Source: Phycisphaerales bacterium (GTDB lineage: Bacteria > Planctomycetota > Phycisphaerae > Phycisphaerales > UBA1924). From it: a stretch of DNA of 64,000 nucleotides. The stretch is taken from NCBI GenBank assembly GCA_015487555.1, contig WFPK01000115.1:1-64000 (forward strand), given 5' to 3'. Every line of letters begins with the position of its first letter. Within the stretch, counting starts at the first letter, position 1. Of the stretch, positions 46,317 to 56,065 are shown piece by piece. The notes beneath the pieces are model-generated. The model was not told the origin of the DNA and did not search any database. It saw nothing but the letters and a program-made list of their open reading frames with translations. Both the position numbers and the translations under genes were made by a program.

Positions 46317-48740
46317 ATGAACCAGAAAGAGCGATCAACCGCCCCGGGCTCACTTGCAGGCGAGCAAGTCGGTCTGAGCGAGGATCAGGTTGCTCAACGC
46401 CGTCAGGAGTATGGATACAACGAGATTGTCGAGCACGAAGAGTCGCTCTTCCGTCGCCTGGCACGCCGACTCTGGGGACCGATTCCATGGATGATCGAGA
46501 TCGCAGCGATTCTCTCAGCTGCGGTTCAGAAATGGGAAGACTTTACGATTATCCTTATTCTTCTTGTTGTCAATGTATACATTGATTTTCATCAAGAATC
46601 CAAGGCCCTGAGCGCCCTCAAAGCAATCAAAACGAAGCTTGCCAAGCAAGCACTGGTCAAGCGAGACGGGCAGTGGAAAGAAATCCCGGCCCGCGAGCTG
46701 GTCCCCGGAGATCTGATTCGGCTTCGGCTTGGGAATCTTGTGCCCGCCGATGCGAAGTTGATCGATGGCTCGACCCTTGAGATTGATCAATCTGCACTCA
46801 CAGGTGAATCCCTCCCGGTGTCCAAATCGGCTGGCGACCTGGTCTACAGCAACTCGATCGTCCGTAAAGGAGAAACCGAGGCCGTGGTCAGTGGGATTGG
46901 TTCGCAAACCTACTTCGGCAAGACCGCATCGCTGGTTGTTCAAGCGGCACGAATGGAAAGAAGCCATTTTCAGAAAGCAATTATCAAGATAGGCAACTTT
47001 CTAATCACGATTGCAAGTGTGATGATTGTGCTTATTGTGGTGGTCTCGCTTGTCCGAGGGGATCCATTGCTTGAGATTCTTCGGTTCTCCATGGTGCTTG
47101 CGATCGCATCAATCCCGGTGGCATTGCCTGCGGTGCTCTCGGTGACGATGGCGGTGGGGGCGCTCCATCTGGCCAAGCATCAGGCGGTGGTGAGTCGATT
47201 AGTTTCCATCGAAGAGCTCGCTGGTGTTGATGTGCTTTGTTGCGACAAGACCGGGACGCTGACCAAGAACGAGATGACTTTGGGAGAGATCATCTGCTTT
47301 GGTAAGACGAGCAAGCACGAGGCGTTGTTGTATGCTGCTCTGGCAAGTCGGCGAGAAGACAATGATCCAGTCGAACGCCCGATCTTTGAAGCCCTGGATC
47401 AGGCAGGGCTTCGTGCGCAGATTCAAGCATACACGCTCGATTCGTTTACACCATTTGATCCGGTGAACAAGCAGACCCGCTCACGCGTCCATCGTGATGC
47501 AGAAGTCCAGATGGAGTTGATCAAGGGAGCCCCTCAGGCGATTCTCGCCGAGTGCGATGCATCAGGTGATGACCTTCAATCCGTTGAATCGCATATCGAC
47601 GCATTGGCACGAGAGGGGTATCGCACGCTCGGGGTCGCGGTTCGCTACGACAATGATTCCGCATTCCGGTTTGTTGCGCTCATTCCAATGTTTGACCCGC
47701 CCCGCGATGATTCGGCGAGCACAATCGCCCAGGTCAAAGACCTCGGGGTCGATCTCAAGATGGTCACGGGGGACAACCTTGCGATTGCCAAGCAAGTTGC
47801 ACGGATGGTAGGGCTCCGCGATACCATCCGTGTTGCTGCAGAGCTCGATGCCCATGAGGGGGCTTCACAAGATGATGATGGGCTCGAAGACTCGGCGGGG
47901 TTTGCGGAGGTATTCCCTGAGCACAAGTTTGAAATCGTCAGCAGGCTCCAACAGCGCGGGCATATCGTCGGGATGACTGGCGATGGCGTCAACGATGCCC
48001 CCGCCCTGCGCAAGGCAGATGCCGGGATCGCGGTATCGGGGGCGACCGATGCTGCGCGGGCAGCTGCGGATTTGGTGTTGATGGCGCCGGGGCTCGCGGT
48101 GATTGCCCAGGCCATCCGTGAGGCAAGGCAGATCTTTGGACGGATGATGAGCTACTCAATCTTCCGGCTTGCCGAGACGATGCGCGTGATCTTCTTCATG
48201 ACCCTTGCGATCGTGGTGTTCAACTTCTATCCCGTTACGCCGATTATGATTATTTTCCTGGCGTTGCTCAACGATATCCCGATCATGGCGATTGCCTATG
48301 ACAACGCACGCATCGAGCCCAAACCTGTGCGGTGGGATATGCGAGAGGTCATCACGGTCGGTGGCGTGCTGGGTGTGATGGGGGTGCTCTCTTCGTTCTC
48401 GCTCTTCTTTATTGTTCAGTCGATGGGATTTGAGCGCGAGTTGATCCAGTCGATGATCTTTCTCAAACTCAATGTGGCGGGACATTCCACCATCTTTGTC
48501 TGTCGAACACGAGAAAAACACTTCTGGGAACGCCCGTATCCATCGCGCAAGTTCCTCATCCCAGCATTTGGTACACAGCTCGTCGCGCCATTTGTGGTCT
48601 ACTTCGGGCTATTCATGGAGCCCATTGGATTCATGCCCATCGTCTACATCTGCCTCTATGCATTCGCATGGTTTTTGGCCAATGACTTTGTGAAAGTCTG
48701 GACCTATCGCCTCATAGGAAAGAAAGCAGATAAAGCGTGA
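46317..48740 (+). CDS. Plasma-membrane-type (P3A-like) proton-efflux P-type ATPase
   Basis: ALTGESLPV, DVLCCDKTGTLTKNEMTLGE, MVTGDNLAIAKQVARMVGL, GMTGDGVNDAPALRKADAGIAVSGATDAARAAADLVL. Confidence 0.92.
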   Translation: MNQKERSTAPGSLAGEQVGLSEDQVAQRRQEYGYNEIVEHEESLFRRLARRLWGPIPWMIEIAAILSAAVQKWEDFTIILILLVVNVYIDFHQESKALSALKAIKTKLAKQALVKRDGQWKEIPARELVPGDLIRLRLGNLVPADAKLIDGSTLEIDQSALTGESLPVSKSAGDLVYSNSIVRKGETEAVVSGIGSQTYFGKTASLVVQAARMERSHFQKAIIKIGNFLITIASVMIVLIVVVSLVRGDPLLEILRFSMVLAIASIPVALPAVLSVTMAVGALHLAKHQAVVSRLVSIEELAGVDVLCCDKTGTLTKNEMTLGEIICFGKTSKHEALLYAALASRREDNDPVERPIFEALDQAGLRAQIQAYTLDSFTPFDPVNKQTRSRVHRDAEVQMELIKGAPQAILAECDASGDDLQSVESHIDALAREGYRTLGVAVRYDNDSAFRFVALIPMFDPPRDDSASTIAQVKDLGVDLKMVTGDNLAIAKQVARMVGLRDTIRVAAELDAHEGASQDDDGLEDSAGFAEVFPEHKFEIVSRLQQRGHIVGMTGDGVNDAPALRKADAGIAVSGATDAARAAADLVLMAPGLAVIAQAIREARQIFGRMMSYSIFRLAETMRVIFFMTLAIVVFNFYPVTPIMIIFLALLNDIPIMAIAYDNARIEPKPVRWDMREVITVGGVLGVMGVLSSFSLFFIVQSMGFERELIQSMIFLKLNVAGHSTIFVCRTREKHFWERPYPSRKFLIPAFGTQLVAPFVVYFGLFMEPIGFMPIVYICLYAFAWFLANDFVKVWTYRLIGKKADKA

Positions 48741-48794
48741 GGCCTCGATGGACATGGCACTCACGCGACTTGTAGAAAAAGGAAGGAGGGCGAG

Positions 48795-49160
48795 ATGCCC
48801 ATCGAAGTTCATACAAATGAAGAGACCCATGTGATCGACATGATCATCACCGGCACACTGACCAGGGACGACTATGCACAGTTTGTTCCGATTGCCGAAG
48901 AAGCAATCCGCCGATTTGGAAAGGCGAGTATCTACTTTGAGATGCACGACTTCACAGGCTGGACGCTCGGCGCTTCATGGGAAGATCTCAAGTTCGATAT
49001 CAAACACTTTGCCGATTTTTCTAAAATCGCGATCGTGGGTGATCGAGCATGGGAGCACGCGATGGCAACGCTGCTCAAACCATTCACCAAGGCTAAGGTT
49101 CGCTACTTCGATCGGTCCGAGTCCGACCAGGCCCGGGCGTGGTTGCTCGGGGATCAATAA
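48795..49160 (+). CDS. SpoIIAA-like (STAS/SEC14) domain protein
   Basis: GTLTRDDYAQFVPIAEEAIRRFGKASIYFEMHDFTGWTLGASWEDLKFDIKHFADFSKIAIVGDRAWEHAM. Confidence 0.8.
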   Translation: MPIEVHTNEETHVIDMIITGTLTRDDYAQFVPIAEEAIRRFGKASIYFEMHDFTGWTLGASWEDLKFDIKHFADFSKIAIVGDRAWEHAMATLLKPFTKAKVRYFDRSESDQARAWLLGDQ

Positions 49161-49304
49161 AGCCCAGTATGCATCTACCAGTATGCATCGATGAAAAGCA
49201 ATGGCGGAAGAGCCATTGGGCGCTGGCGAGGTTGAAGATCCCATCGCCAACATGCCTCGGCCCCGCCTCAGGCCCATGCCTCGGACCCTAGAAGGAGTTT
49301 GCCA

Positions 49305-49958
49305 ATGGACAGTGCAGTCGCACTCGTACGAAGCTACCTCAAAATCAATGGCTACTTCGTCATCACCGACTACCCCATCGTCGAGGTCTTTGACCACAAC
49401 GAGGTCCGTTCGATTACCGATCTCGACATCCTCGCCGTCCGCTTTCCCGGAGCAGGGCGTCTTGTGCCTCATGGGAATCAAGGGGCGATGATCGGAAAGG
49501 TCGATCCCGAACTCGGAGCAAGCGATGAGCATGTCGAGTTCATCATCGGGGAGGTGAAGCAGGGAGCTGCCCGTCTCAATCGAGGGGCCCATGACCCCGT
49601 AGTTATCCGAACGGCACTGGCACGGTTCGGATCATGCCCGCACGAGCACACGACCCCGGTGGTCGAGAAACTGCTCGAAACAGGGCACGCAAGAACGCCA
49701 GATGGACACCATGTCCGGATGATGGCCTTCGCGTCCTATATCGAGAAACAACCTAAGCATGGCGTCCATGTGATTACCCTTGGACATATGGAGCACTTTG
49801 TCACCACCTACCTCCGCCAACACTGGCACACCCTCCATGAGACCCAGTTCAATGACCCGGCGATGAACTTCCTGATGATGCTCGAAAAAACGAAACGCCA
49901 CTCCGCCAACCCGCAATCTGCCTCGAAGCATGGGCATGGCATCGCCAAAAAACAATAG
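49305..49958 (+). CDS. Hypothetical protein, possible PD-(D/E)XK nuclease-like fold
   Basis: ITDLDILAVRFPG ... EFIIGEVKQG resembles a D...ExK active-site pattern. Confidence 0.5.
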   Translation: MDSAVALVRSYLKINGYFVITDYPIVEVFDHNEVRSITDLDILAVRFPGAGRLVPHGNQGAMIGKVDPELGASDEHVEFIIGEVKQGAARLNRGAHDPVVIRTALARFGSCPHEHTTPVVEKLLETGHARTPDGHHVRMMAFASYIEKQPKHGVHVITLGHMEHFVTTYLRQHWHTLHETQFNDPAMNFLMMLEKTKRHSANPQSASKHGHGIAKKQ

Positions 49959-49999
49959 AAAACCACCCGTTTGACCAACGCAAGGCACCGCGGAGGCGT

Positions 50000-50033
50000 C
50001 CAAAAACAACCAAACCCCGTCAAAAAACGGGGT
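50000..50033 (-). terminator. Intrinsic terminator downstream of tRNA-Arg
   Basis: Minus strand ACCCCGT-TTTTTG-ACGGGGT followed by TTGGTTGTTTTT. Confidence 0.6.
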
Positions 50034-50041
50034 CTGAGAAG

Positions 50042-50115
50042 CACGCGCGGAAGGATTCGAACCCTCAACCTCCTGATCCGTAGTCAGGTGCTCTATCCAG
50101 TTGAGCTACGCACGC
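50042..50115 (-). tRNA. tRNA-Arg(ACG)
   Basis: Cloverleaf on minus strand GCGTGCGTAGCTCAACTGGATAGAGCACCTGACTACGGATCAGGAGGTTGAGGGTTCGAATCCTTCCGCGCGT; anticodon loop CTACGGA. Confidence 0.93.
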
Positions 50116-50270
50116 GTCGGCCGATTGCTCAGCGGCATATAGGGTAAGCTGGGTCGTCACAAATAGCAAGTTCATCATGCCTCAGAGGTTGATTTCTTGG
50201 ATTTACAGGCAACAATATCCTCCCAAGGGGCTGACTCCCCCAGATTGACTTTTACAGGAACAAAGACCAT

Positions 50271-50540
50271 ATGGCCCACTCCAACTCCGCGAAAAAACGC
50301 ATCCGCCAGAATATCACCAGCAGAGCCCGCAACCGCTGGCGCATCAAGAATATGCGCGCAGCCATCAAAGGGTTCGAGGACGCACTCGCTGAAGGATCAA
50401 ATGAGCAGGCAACCACCGCATTTCGTAGTGCTGCCGCTTTGGTTGACAAAACCGCTCAAGCGGGTGTGATCCATGCCAACCAGGCTGCGAGACGCAAGAG
50501 TCGCATGAACGCTCGGCTCAAAGCCAAAGTGCAAGGCTGA
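50271..50540 (+). CDS. rpsT: 30S ribosomal protein S20
   Basis: MAHSNSAKKRIRQNITSRARNRWRIKNMRAAIKGFEDAL...GVIHANQAARRKSRMNARLKA. Confidence 0.95.
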   Translation: MAHSNSAKKRIRQNITSRARNRWRIKNMRAAIKGFEDALAEGSNEQATTAFRSAAALVDKTAQAGVIHANQAARRKSRMNARLKAKVQG

Positions 50541-50674
50541 GCAAGGCAATAATGCACAGAGGCCTTGGCACAGAACTTTGAAGAAGAGAACGATTTCGGC
50601 TCGACCATCCCCGGTCGAGCTTTTTCGTCTCGACGCCGAGTTTTCCCCCTAAGGATCGGGCGGCTGAGGGGACT

Positions 50675-51481
50675 ATGAACCATCGACAGAAACATCAACC
50701 CACAGTATTGCCCACGCAGACCCGATCCGGGGTTGGGTTTGCCAACACAGGCTACTTCGAGCTCTCCTCGCGACCATTGCACACCCTGATCTTCCTTCTC
50801 CCAATCATCGGCTTCTATGAGATCGGATCCATGGGGCTCTTGGGCTCAGGTGAGGTCGCCAAGCTCGAAGCACAGGATATGCTCGTGCGATTCTTCGATC
50901 TCTTCGGCACCCTCGGGCTCCACCTGCCCGCCTTTGCACTGATCGTCACGCTCTTGCTCCAGCATATCTTGAGCAAAGATACCTGGCGGATTGTGCCCAT
51001 CGTGCCCTTTGCGATGATTGTTGAATCCGCGTTCTTGACTTGGCCTTTGATTATCCTTGTGGTCATCCTCAATCCCCAAGCATCGGGCATGATGATCCAA
51101 GGGGAGGGCGGGGTGCCTGCGCACACCTTCTGGGAGGGGCTCTACCTCTCGTTTGGAGCCGGGCTCTACGAAGAAATGCTTTTTCGTCTGGTGCTTATCA
51201 CCATCTTGCACTTCCTGATTACCGATGTGCTGAGTTTCAAAGACCGAACCGGGAAGATCGCAGCCGTCCTTCTCTCGGCCCTTGCCTTTGCCTGGCTCCA
51301 CGATGGGGTGTATATCCCCGGCTCGGGGCTCAACTTCCGTCTCGCAGCCTTCTACACCCTCGCCGGGGTGTATTTCGGGATTCTGTTCCTCATGCGTGGA
51401 TTGGGATTGGCGGTGGGGGCCCATCTGATGTATGACCTGCTCGTCTTTGTCGTGATGCCGGGGATTCAGGATCAATCCTGA
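50675..51481 (+). CDS. CPBP-family intramembrane metalloprotease
   Basis: Multi-TM; AGLYEEMLFRLVLITILHFL, AFAWLHDG, GLGLAVGAHLMYDLL. Confidence 0.85.
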   Translation: MNHRQKHQPTVLPTQTRSGVGFANTGYFELSSRPLHTLIFLLPIIGFYEIGSMGLLGSGEVAKLEAQDMLVRFFDLFGTLGLHLPAFALIVTLLLQHILSKDTWRIVPIVPFAMIVESAFLTWPLIILVVILNPQASGMMIQGEGGVPAHTFWEGLYLSFGAGLYEEMLFRLVLITILHFLITDVLSFKDRTGKIAAVLLSALAFAWLHDGVYIPGSGLNFRLAAFYTLAGVYFGILFLMRGLGLAVGAHLMYDLLVFVVMPGIQDQS

Positions 51482-51639
51482 GCACCGATCTGAAGACCGA
51501 TTGGGGCAGAATTAATTCCCATCCGCCCGCATGATCCAGAATGATCCAGATTCCGTGTGTAGATCGGGGCGCACGATCCCTTCTCATCTGGTATAGTGCC
51601 CGCATCGACTCCTGTCCTTCCATGTCATGGAGATGCCCG

Positions 51640-51960
51640 ATGCCGGACCTTGGTTTCGCTCTTGATGGCTTATACGCCTGTGGCTGGTGGCCAGGCGATG
51701 GTGATCGATGTCTCCAGTATACCGACGGACGATGGTATCCAGACGAATCCATGGTCCTTGAATCCTTCGCCGAGCTGGACACCTTTGCCGATATCCGGAA
51801 ACCGACCTCGTCCATTGCCGTCGAGGTGGTCTGGCGTTCGCCCAGACGCGGGCGACAATCGGTGCTCGGGCGATCGCGGGAGGAGGCGTTGATCCTCGCC
51901 TTTACCAACCTGTATCTGGAAATACATACTTGCTCGGGCGATTGGTTGAGCAAACCGTGA
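51640..51960 (+). CDS. Hypothetical protein
   Basis: Intact ORF MPDLGFALDGLYACGWWPGDGDRCLQYTDGRWYPDESMVLESFAEL; no family recognised. Confidence 0.4.
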   Translation: MPDLGFALDGLYACGWWPGDGDRCLQYTDGRWYPDESMVLESFAELDTFADIRKPTSSIAVEVVWRSPRRGRQSVLGRSREEALILAFTNLYLEIHTCSGDWLSKP

Positions 51961-52056
51961 TTAGGCGATATTTTGCATGAAAACATGCCTCGCCGGGAAC
52001 CCCTCTGCTTGACGATGCACATCGCAGGCGTACTATTGCCCCTGACAACCGTCCTT

Positions 52057-52131
52057 GGCCCCATCGTCTAGCCAGGTCCAGGACACCAGGTTTTCATCCT
52101 GGTAACGCGGGTTCAAATCCCGCTGGGGTCA
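52057..52131 (+). tRNA. tRNA-Glu(TTC)
   Basis: GGCCCCATCGTCTAGCCAGGTCCAGGACACCAGGTTTTCATCCTGGTAACGCGGGTTCAAATCCCGCTGGGGTCA; anticodon loop TTTTCAT. Confidence 0.95.
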
Positions 52132-52134
52132 TTG

Positions 52135-52168
52135 ACCAGAGGTTCTTGAGTGAGCCTCTGGTTTTTTT
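52135..52168 (+). terminator. Intrinsic terminator of tRNA-Glu
   Basis: CCAGAGGTTC-ttgagt-GAGCCTCTGG followed by T7. Confidence 0.9.
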
Positions 52169-52183
52169 ATTATGCCGGGTTTT

Positions 52184-52900
52184 TTATGTTGATTTGAGAT
52201 TCAGCTCGTCAACCACCGTCTGGATCACATCAAAGTCAAATCCCCGCCGGGCAAGCCGACCCGTGATTCGCCGAATCCGAACCTCAGGCTCGTGCCGATC
52301 CGAGATCGACCGCGCAGCCGACTGTGCCAGTTTGCGAGCATCGGCCACCGCGTCGCGCTCTTCGAGCGCCTCGTCGAGCACCTGTTGGATAATCTCCCCG
52401 CAGATTCCCTTTTCACGCAGCTTGCCTTCGAGCAACCTTCGCCCCGCCGGCTTTCGGCTCAGCTGACTCCGCACGACCATCCGGGCGTAGTTCTCATCAT
52501 CGAGCACCTGCAGCTCGGTCAGCCTTTGGATCGTCCACTCGATCGCCTGAGGCTCGTATCCATATTCCTTGAGCTTGCGCCCCAGCTCCTTGCCCGATTT
52601 GGCCCGCTTGGTCAGGATGCGAATCCCCGCTCGGTAGGCATTGCCCCGGGCGAGTTCATCCGCGAGTGAAGCGGCCAAATCTGCTGTCCAAGCCATACCG
52701 ACTTCAAGTTTGAGATCGGCTTTGGTGTCGAGCAGAATCCGCCCGAGTCTTCGCCGATCCACAAAGAGCGTCACCCGCGCCGGGTCGTCTTTGCAAGGGT
52801 GCAAGGAGGTGATGCGAGCCGACCCATCGAGCAGCAACGGCTCGAGTTCTTTCTTGGGATATCGACTCCTGCCATACGAGTTGCGCCCAGAGGTGCTCAT
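52184..52900 (-). CDS. recX: Regulatory protein RecX
   Basis: RAGIRILTKRAKSGKELGRKLKEYGYEPQAIEWTIQRLTELQVLDDENYARMVVRSQLSRKPAGRRLLEGKLREKGI. Confidence 0.85.
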   Translation of the reverse strand: MSTSGRNSYGRSRYPKKELEPLLLDGSARITSLHPCKDDPARVTLFVDRRRLGRILLDTKADLKLEVGMAWTADLAASLADELARGNAYRAGIRILTKRAKSGKELGRKLKEYGYEPQAIEWTIQRLTELQVLDDENYARMVVRSQLSRKPAGRRLLEGKLREKGICGEIIQQVLDEALEERDAVADARKLAQSAARSISDRHEPEVRIRRITGRLARRGFDFDVIQTVVDELNLKST

Positions 52901-53205
52901 GCCAGAGATTCTAACAGCTCCACCAACTCAGATGCAGCGTGCCCGTCGTTGATCTGCCTGGCAGCCTCGATTCCTGCCTGAATCACCCGCCTGGCCTCGT
53001 CCGATTGTCCGAGCTCGTCGAGCGTTTGCCCCTTGAAGTAGTACGCGTAGCAATAGGTCGGGTCGAGTTCGATGGCCTTGGTATAGCAGGCAAGGGCTTG
53101 GTCGAGTTTGCCAGCCTTGGCGAGCTCTTGCCCGAGCCCATAGTGCACAAACGGGTCATCGGGGTCGATCGAGAGCAATTTTTCGAGTTGGTCAATCGTG
53201 GGCAT
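52897..53205 (-). CDS. TPR repeat protein
   Basis: DDPFVHYGLGQELAKAGKLDQALACYTKAIELDPTYCYAYYFKGQTLDELGQSDEARRVIQAGIEAA. Confidence 0.85.
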   Translation of the reverse strand: MPTIDQLEKLLSIDPDDPFVHYGLGQELAKAGKLDQALACYTKAIELDPTYCYAYYFKGQTLDELGQSDEARRVIQAGIEAARQINDGHAASELVELLESLA

Positions 53206-53306
53206 GGGACAGACCTTTTCAGGAAGTGGGTCAAGTCGCAGCCCTCAAGCGACCGGGGAAAACCAAAGTGCGGGGAGCTCATCTGCCCCCGTCCCTCCTG
53301 CCGATT

Positions 53307-54167
53307 TTATTTCGAATAATCAAACACGCCGCGACCGGTCTTGTCGCCCAGTCGCCCCGCAACCACCAGCTGCTTGAGCAACGGACACGCGCGGTACCGA
53401 TCGTTGTTGAGCCCGTCGGCCAGCACATCCATGATGTGCACGCAGGTATCGAGCCCAATAAAGTCCGCCAGACGCAACGGGCCCATTGGATGTGCCATGC
53501 CCAGCTTCATAATCTCATCAATATGCTCGGGCTCAGCGACGCCTTCCATCCACGCATAGAACGCTTCATTAATCATCGGCATCAGCACCCGATTCGACAC
53601 AAACCCCGCCCGGTCGTTCGCTGGCACCGCGACCTTGCCCATCGCCTCGGCGAGGGCAATCGTCCGCTTGGTCGTCTCTTCGCTCGTCGCCAACCCATTG
53701 ATGACCTCAACGAGTTTCATCACAGGCACCGGGTTGAAGAAGTGCATCCCGATGAACCGATCCGCCGCATCGCCCACACTCGTCGCCAACTCCGTAATCG
53801 AAATCGACGAGGTGTTCGAGGCGAGGATCTGATTCTCCGTAAACTTATCCGCGAGCCCCGCGAAGATCTTCTTCTTCACATCGACATCCTCAACCACCGC
53901 TTCGATCACGATGTCGGCGTCGCTCAGGTAGTTCAGATCGGTGACATAGGTCAGTTTGTCTTTGGCGCATTTGAGTTCATCATCGCTCATGCGTCCTTTT
54001 TCGACTGCGCGAGCGAGGAGTTTGTCGTGGAGCCCTTCGCACCGGATCAGCGCATCGGAGTCGAGGTCATAGACGACGGTTTCAAACCCGTTGACCGCCG
54101 AGATTTGGGCGATCCCGCCGCCCATTTGTCCGCTGCCGATGATCGCGACTTTGTTGATTCCGTGCAT
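53307..54167 (-). CDS. hbd: 3-hydroxybutyryl-CoA dehydrogenase
   Basis: KVAIIGSGQMGGGIAQISAVNGF, ASNTSSISITELA, GMHFFNPVPVMKLVEVI, DRAGFVSNRVLMPMINEAF, MGPLRLADFIGLDTCVHIM. Confidence 0.93.
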   Translation of the reverse strand: MHGINKVAIIGSGQMGGGIAQISAVNGFETVVYDLDSDALIRCEGLHDKLLARAVEKGRMSDDELKCAKDKLTYVTDLNYLSDADIVIEAVVEDVDVKKKIFAGLADKFTENQILASNTSSISITELATSVGDAADRFIGMHFFNPVPVMKLVEVINGLATSEETTKRTIALAEAMGKVAVPANDRAGFVSNRVLMPMINEAFYAWMEGVAEPEHIDEIMKLGMAHPMGPLRLADFIGLDTCVHIMDVLADGLNNDRYRACPLLKQLVVAGRLGDKTGRGVFDYSK

Positions 54168-54336
54168 CGTCTATCTCCTGTATGTCTGATGGAAAGGGGG
54201 CCCGAACTGGGTCAAAATCATAGACGGGAGACCCGATATTGTCGCCCGGATCGCACCAATCCATCCGAGCAAATCCACGATTTCACGCATAGAATCTCAC
54301 CCGTCCGACGATCCATTGCCTCACAAGGATTCACCC

Positions 54337-55497
54337 ATGGCCCATCAACTCGACGCTGCGACCAGTGCCTTTGAAAAACTCGACCGGTGCGCCGATCTCG
54401 ACCACCGCCCTCGCGTGCTGCTGGGCAAGATGGGGCTCGACGGGCACGACCGAGGCGTCAAGGTCATCGCCCGCGCCCTGCGAGACAGCGGCGTCCATGT
54501 CATCTACTCCGGGCTCTGGCAGACCCCGGCCTCGCTGGCGATCTCTGCCCGCGACGAGGATGTCGATGTCATCGCTGCCTCGATGATGTCCAACTCCCAC
54601 CTGGTGCTCGGCAAGCGCCTCGTCGATTCGATGAACGAGGTCGGGCGTCCGGATATTCCGGTGCTCATGGGCGGGATTCTGCCTCAGGAAGATATCGTCA
54701 AGCTCCTCGACATGGGCATCCGCGAATGCTTCCCGACGGGCACCGGGCTCATTGACATCGTCAACGCGGTCAAAGCAACCGTGCATCCTCAATCTCAGCT
54801 CATCGAATCCGCCCACCCCAGCGCTCAGCTCGCCCGCGACATCTCGCTGATGCACAACGAAAAAGCGATGCGACCCGATGCAACCAAGAGACGCCCCAAT
54901 CGCGTCATCGGCTTCACCGGCTCGCCAGGCGCAGGCAAGAGCACCCTCGTCGCCCAGCTCGCCCGCGAACACTTTGTGCGTGCCCAAGAAGATCCGTCCA
55001 TGGGACGCTGCGCGGTGCTCGCGTTCGATCCCAAGAGCCCGATCACCAGCGGCGCACTGCTCGGCGATCGCTTGCGTGTCGATTTCAACAACATCGGCGA
55101 GCATGTCTACTACCACTCGCTGGCGATCCGAGGCGAGGACTACCACGGCTTAAACGACATCATCGAACTCATCGGCGGCTCATGCACCGGCAACGATCGC
55201 TATGACACCCTTTATGTCGAAACCGTCGGCGCTGGACAGAACGAAACCATGATCCGCGACTTTGTCGATACCACCGCGGTCGTCCTGACCCCGGGCATGG
55301 GCGATTCGGTCCAGATGGACAAAGCCGGGATTTTGGAGATCGCCGATATCTTTGTCTGCAACAAGGCTGATTATCCTGGCGAGGATGATCTCGTCCGTGA
55401 TCTGCGTGATATTGCAGGATCAACCCCGATCGTCGAAACCGTCGCCACCCACGCCAAGGGCATCCCCGAGCTCTTCGATACACTGATGGGCTCATGA
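54337..55497 (+). CDS. B12-binding domain (mutase small-domain type) fused to MeaB/ArgK-like GTPase
   Basis: VLLGKMGLDGHDRGVKVIARALRDSGVHVIYSGLWQTP (DxHDxG B12 motif); VIGFTGSPGAGKSTLVAQLARE, GQNETMIRDFVDTTAVVLTPGMGDSVQMDKAGILEIADIFVCNKAD. Confidence 0.92.
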   Translation: MAHQLDAATSAFEKLDRCADLDHRPRVLLGKMGLDGHDRGVKVIARALRDSGVHVIYSGLWQTPASLAISARDEDVDVIAASMMSNSHLVLGKRLVDSMNEVGRPDIPVLMGGILPQEDIVKLLDMGIRECFPTGTGLIDIVNAVKATVHPQSQLIESAHPSAQLARDISLMHNEKAMRPDATKRRPNRVIGFTGSPGAGKSTLVAQLAREHFVRAQEDPSMGRCAVLAFDPKSPITSGALLGDRLRVDFNNIGEHVYYHSLAIRGEDYHGLNDIIELIGGSCTGNDRYDTLYVETVGAGQNETMIRDFVDTTAVVLTPGMGDSVQMDKAGILEIADIFVCNKADYPGEDDLVRDLRDIAGSTPIVETVATHAKGIPELFDTLMGS

Positions 55498-56057
55498 CCA
55501 GTGCCGATCCCATTCTACCTGATCCCATTTTGCCTTTGGTGATCGAAGCTGCCGACCTGCTCGGCGAGAAGCGCCTGACCCTCTCCACCGTCGAGAGCTG
55601 CACCGGAGGCATGGTCGGCGCTGCCCTGACCGCATTGCCGGGCATCTCGGATGTCTATCTTGGCGGGTACATCACCTATTCAAACATGGCCAAGCAGATG
55701 GCTGTGGGGGGCAAGCCGCGGACACTCGCCCAGCACGGCGCGGTGAGTTCGCAGGTTGCGATCGAAATGGGTAGAGGCGGCCGTCGCAAACTCCTGACGA
55801 CCCACACCATCGCCATCACCGGCATCGCCGGCCCCGACGGCGGCTCCGATGACAAACCCGTCGGCACAGTCTGGATTTGCGTGCTGAGCCACTGTGAAGA
55901 GGTTGATTGCCGACGGTTCATCTTCCCGGGCAACCGAGCCGCCGTTCGTACTCAGGCCGTCATCTCCGCCCTCTCGATGCTGATCCAGAATCTCACCGAG
56001 GTGTATCGGCAACTCGACCATCAGCATGAGCAGGTTTGGGAGCGATCCGAGCCATAG
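55494..56057 (+). CDS. CinA-like C-terminal (nicotinamide-nucleotide amidase) protein
   Basis: LTLSTVESCTGGMVGAALTALPGISDVYLGGYITYSNMAKQM, TIAITGIAGPDGGSDDKPVGTVWI. Confidence 0.93.
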   Translation: MTSADPILPDPILPLVIEAADLLGEKRLTLSTVESCTGGMVGAALTALPGISDVYLGGYITYSNMAKQMAVGGKPRTLAQHGAVSSQVAIEMGRGGRRKLLTTHTIAITGIAGPDGGSDDKPVGTVWICVLSHCEEVDCRRFIFPGNRAAVRTQAVISALSMLIQNLTEVYRQLDHQHEQVWERSEP

Positions 56058-56065
56058 ACTCTGCC

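Noticed and set aside
53226-54374. 382-aa plus-strand ORF
   Set aside because: Antisense to hbd; His/Arg-rich shadow translation.
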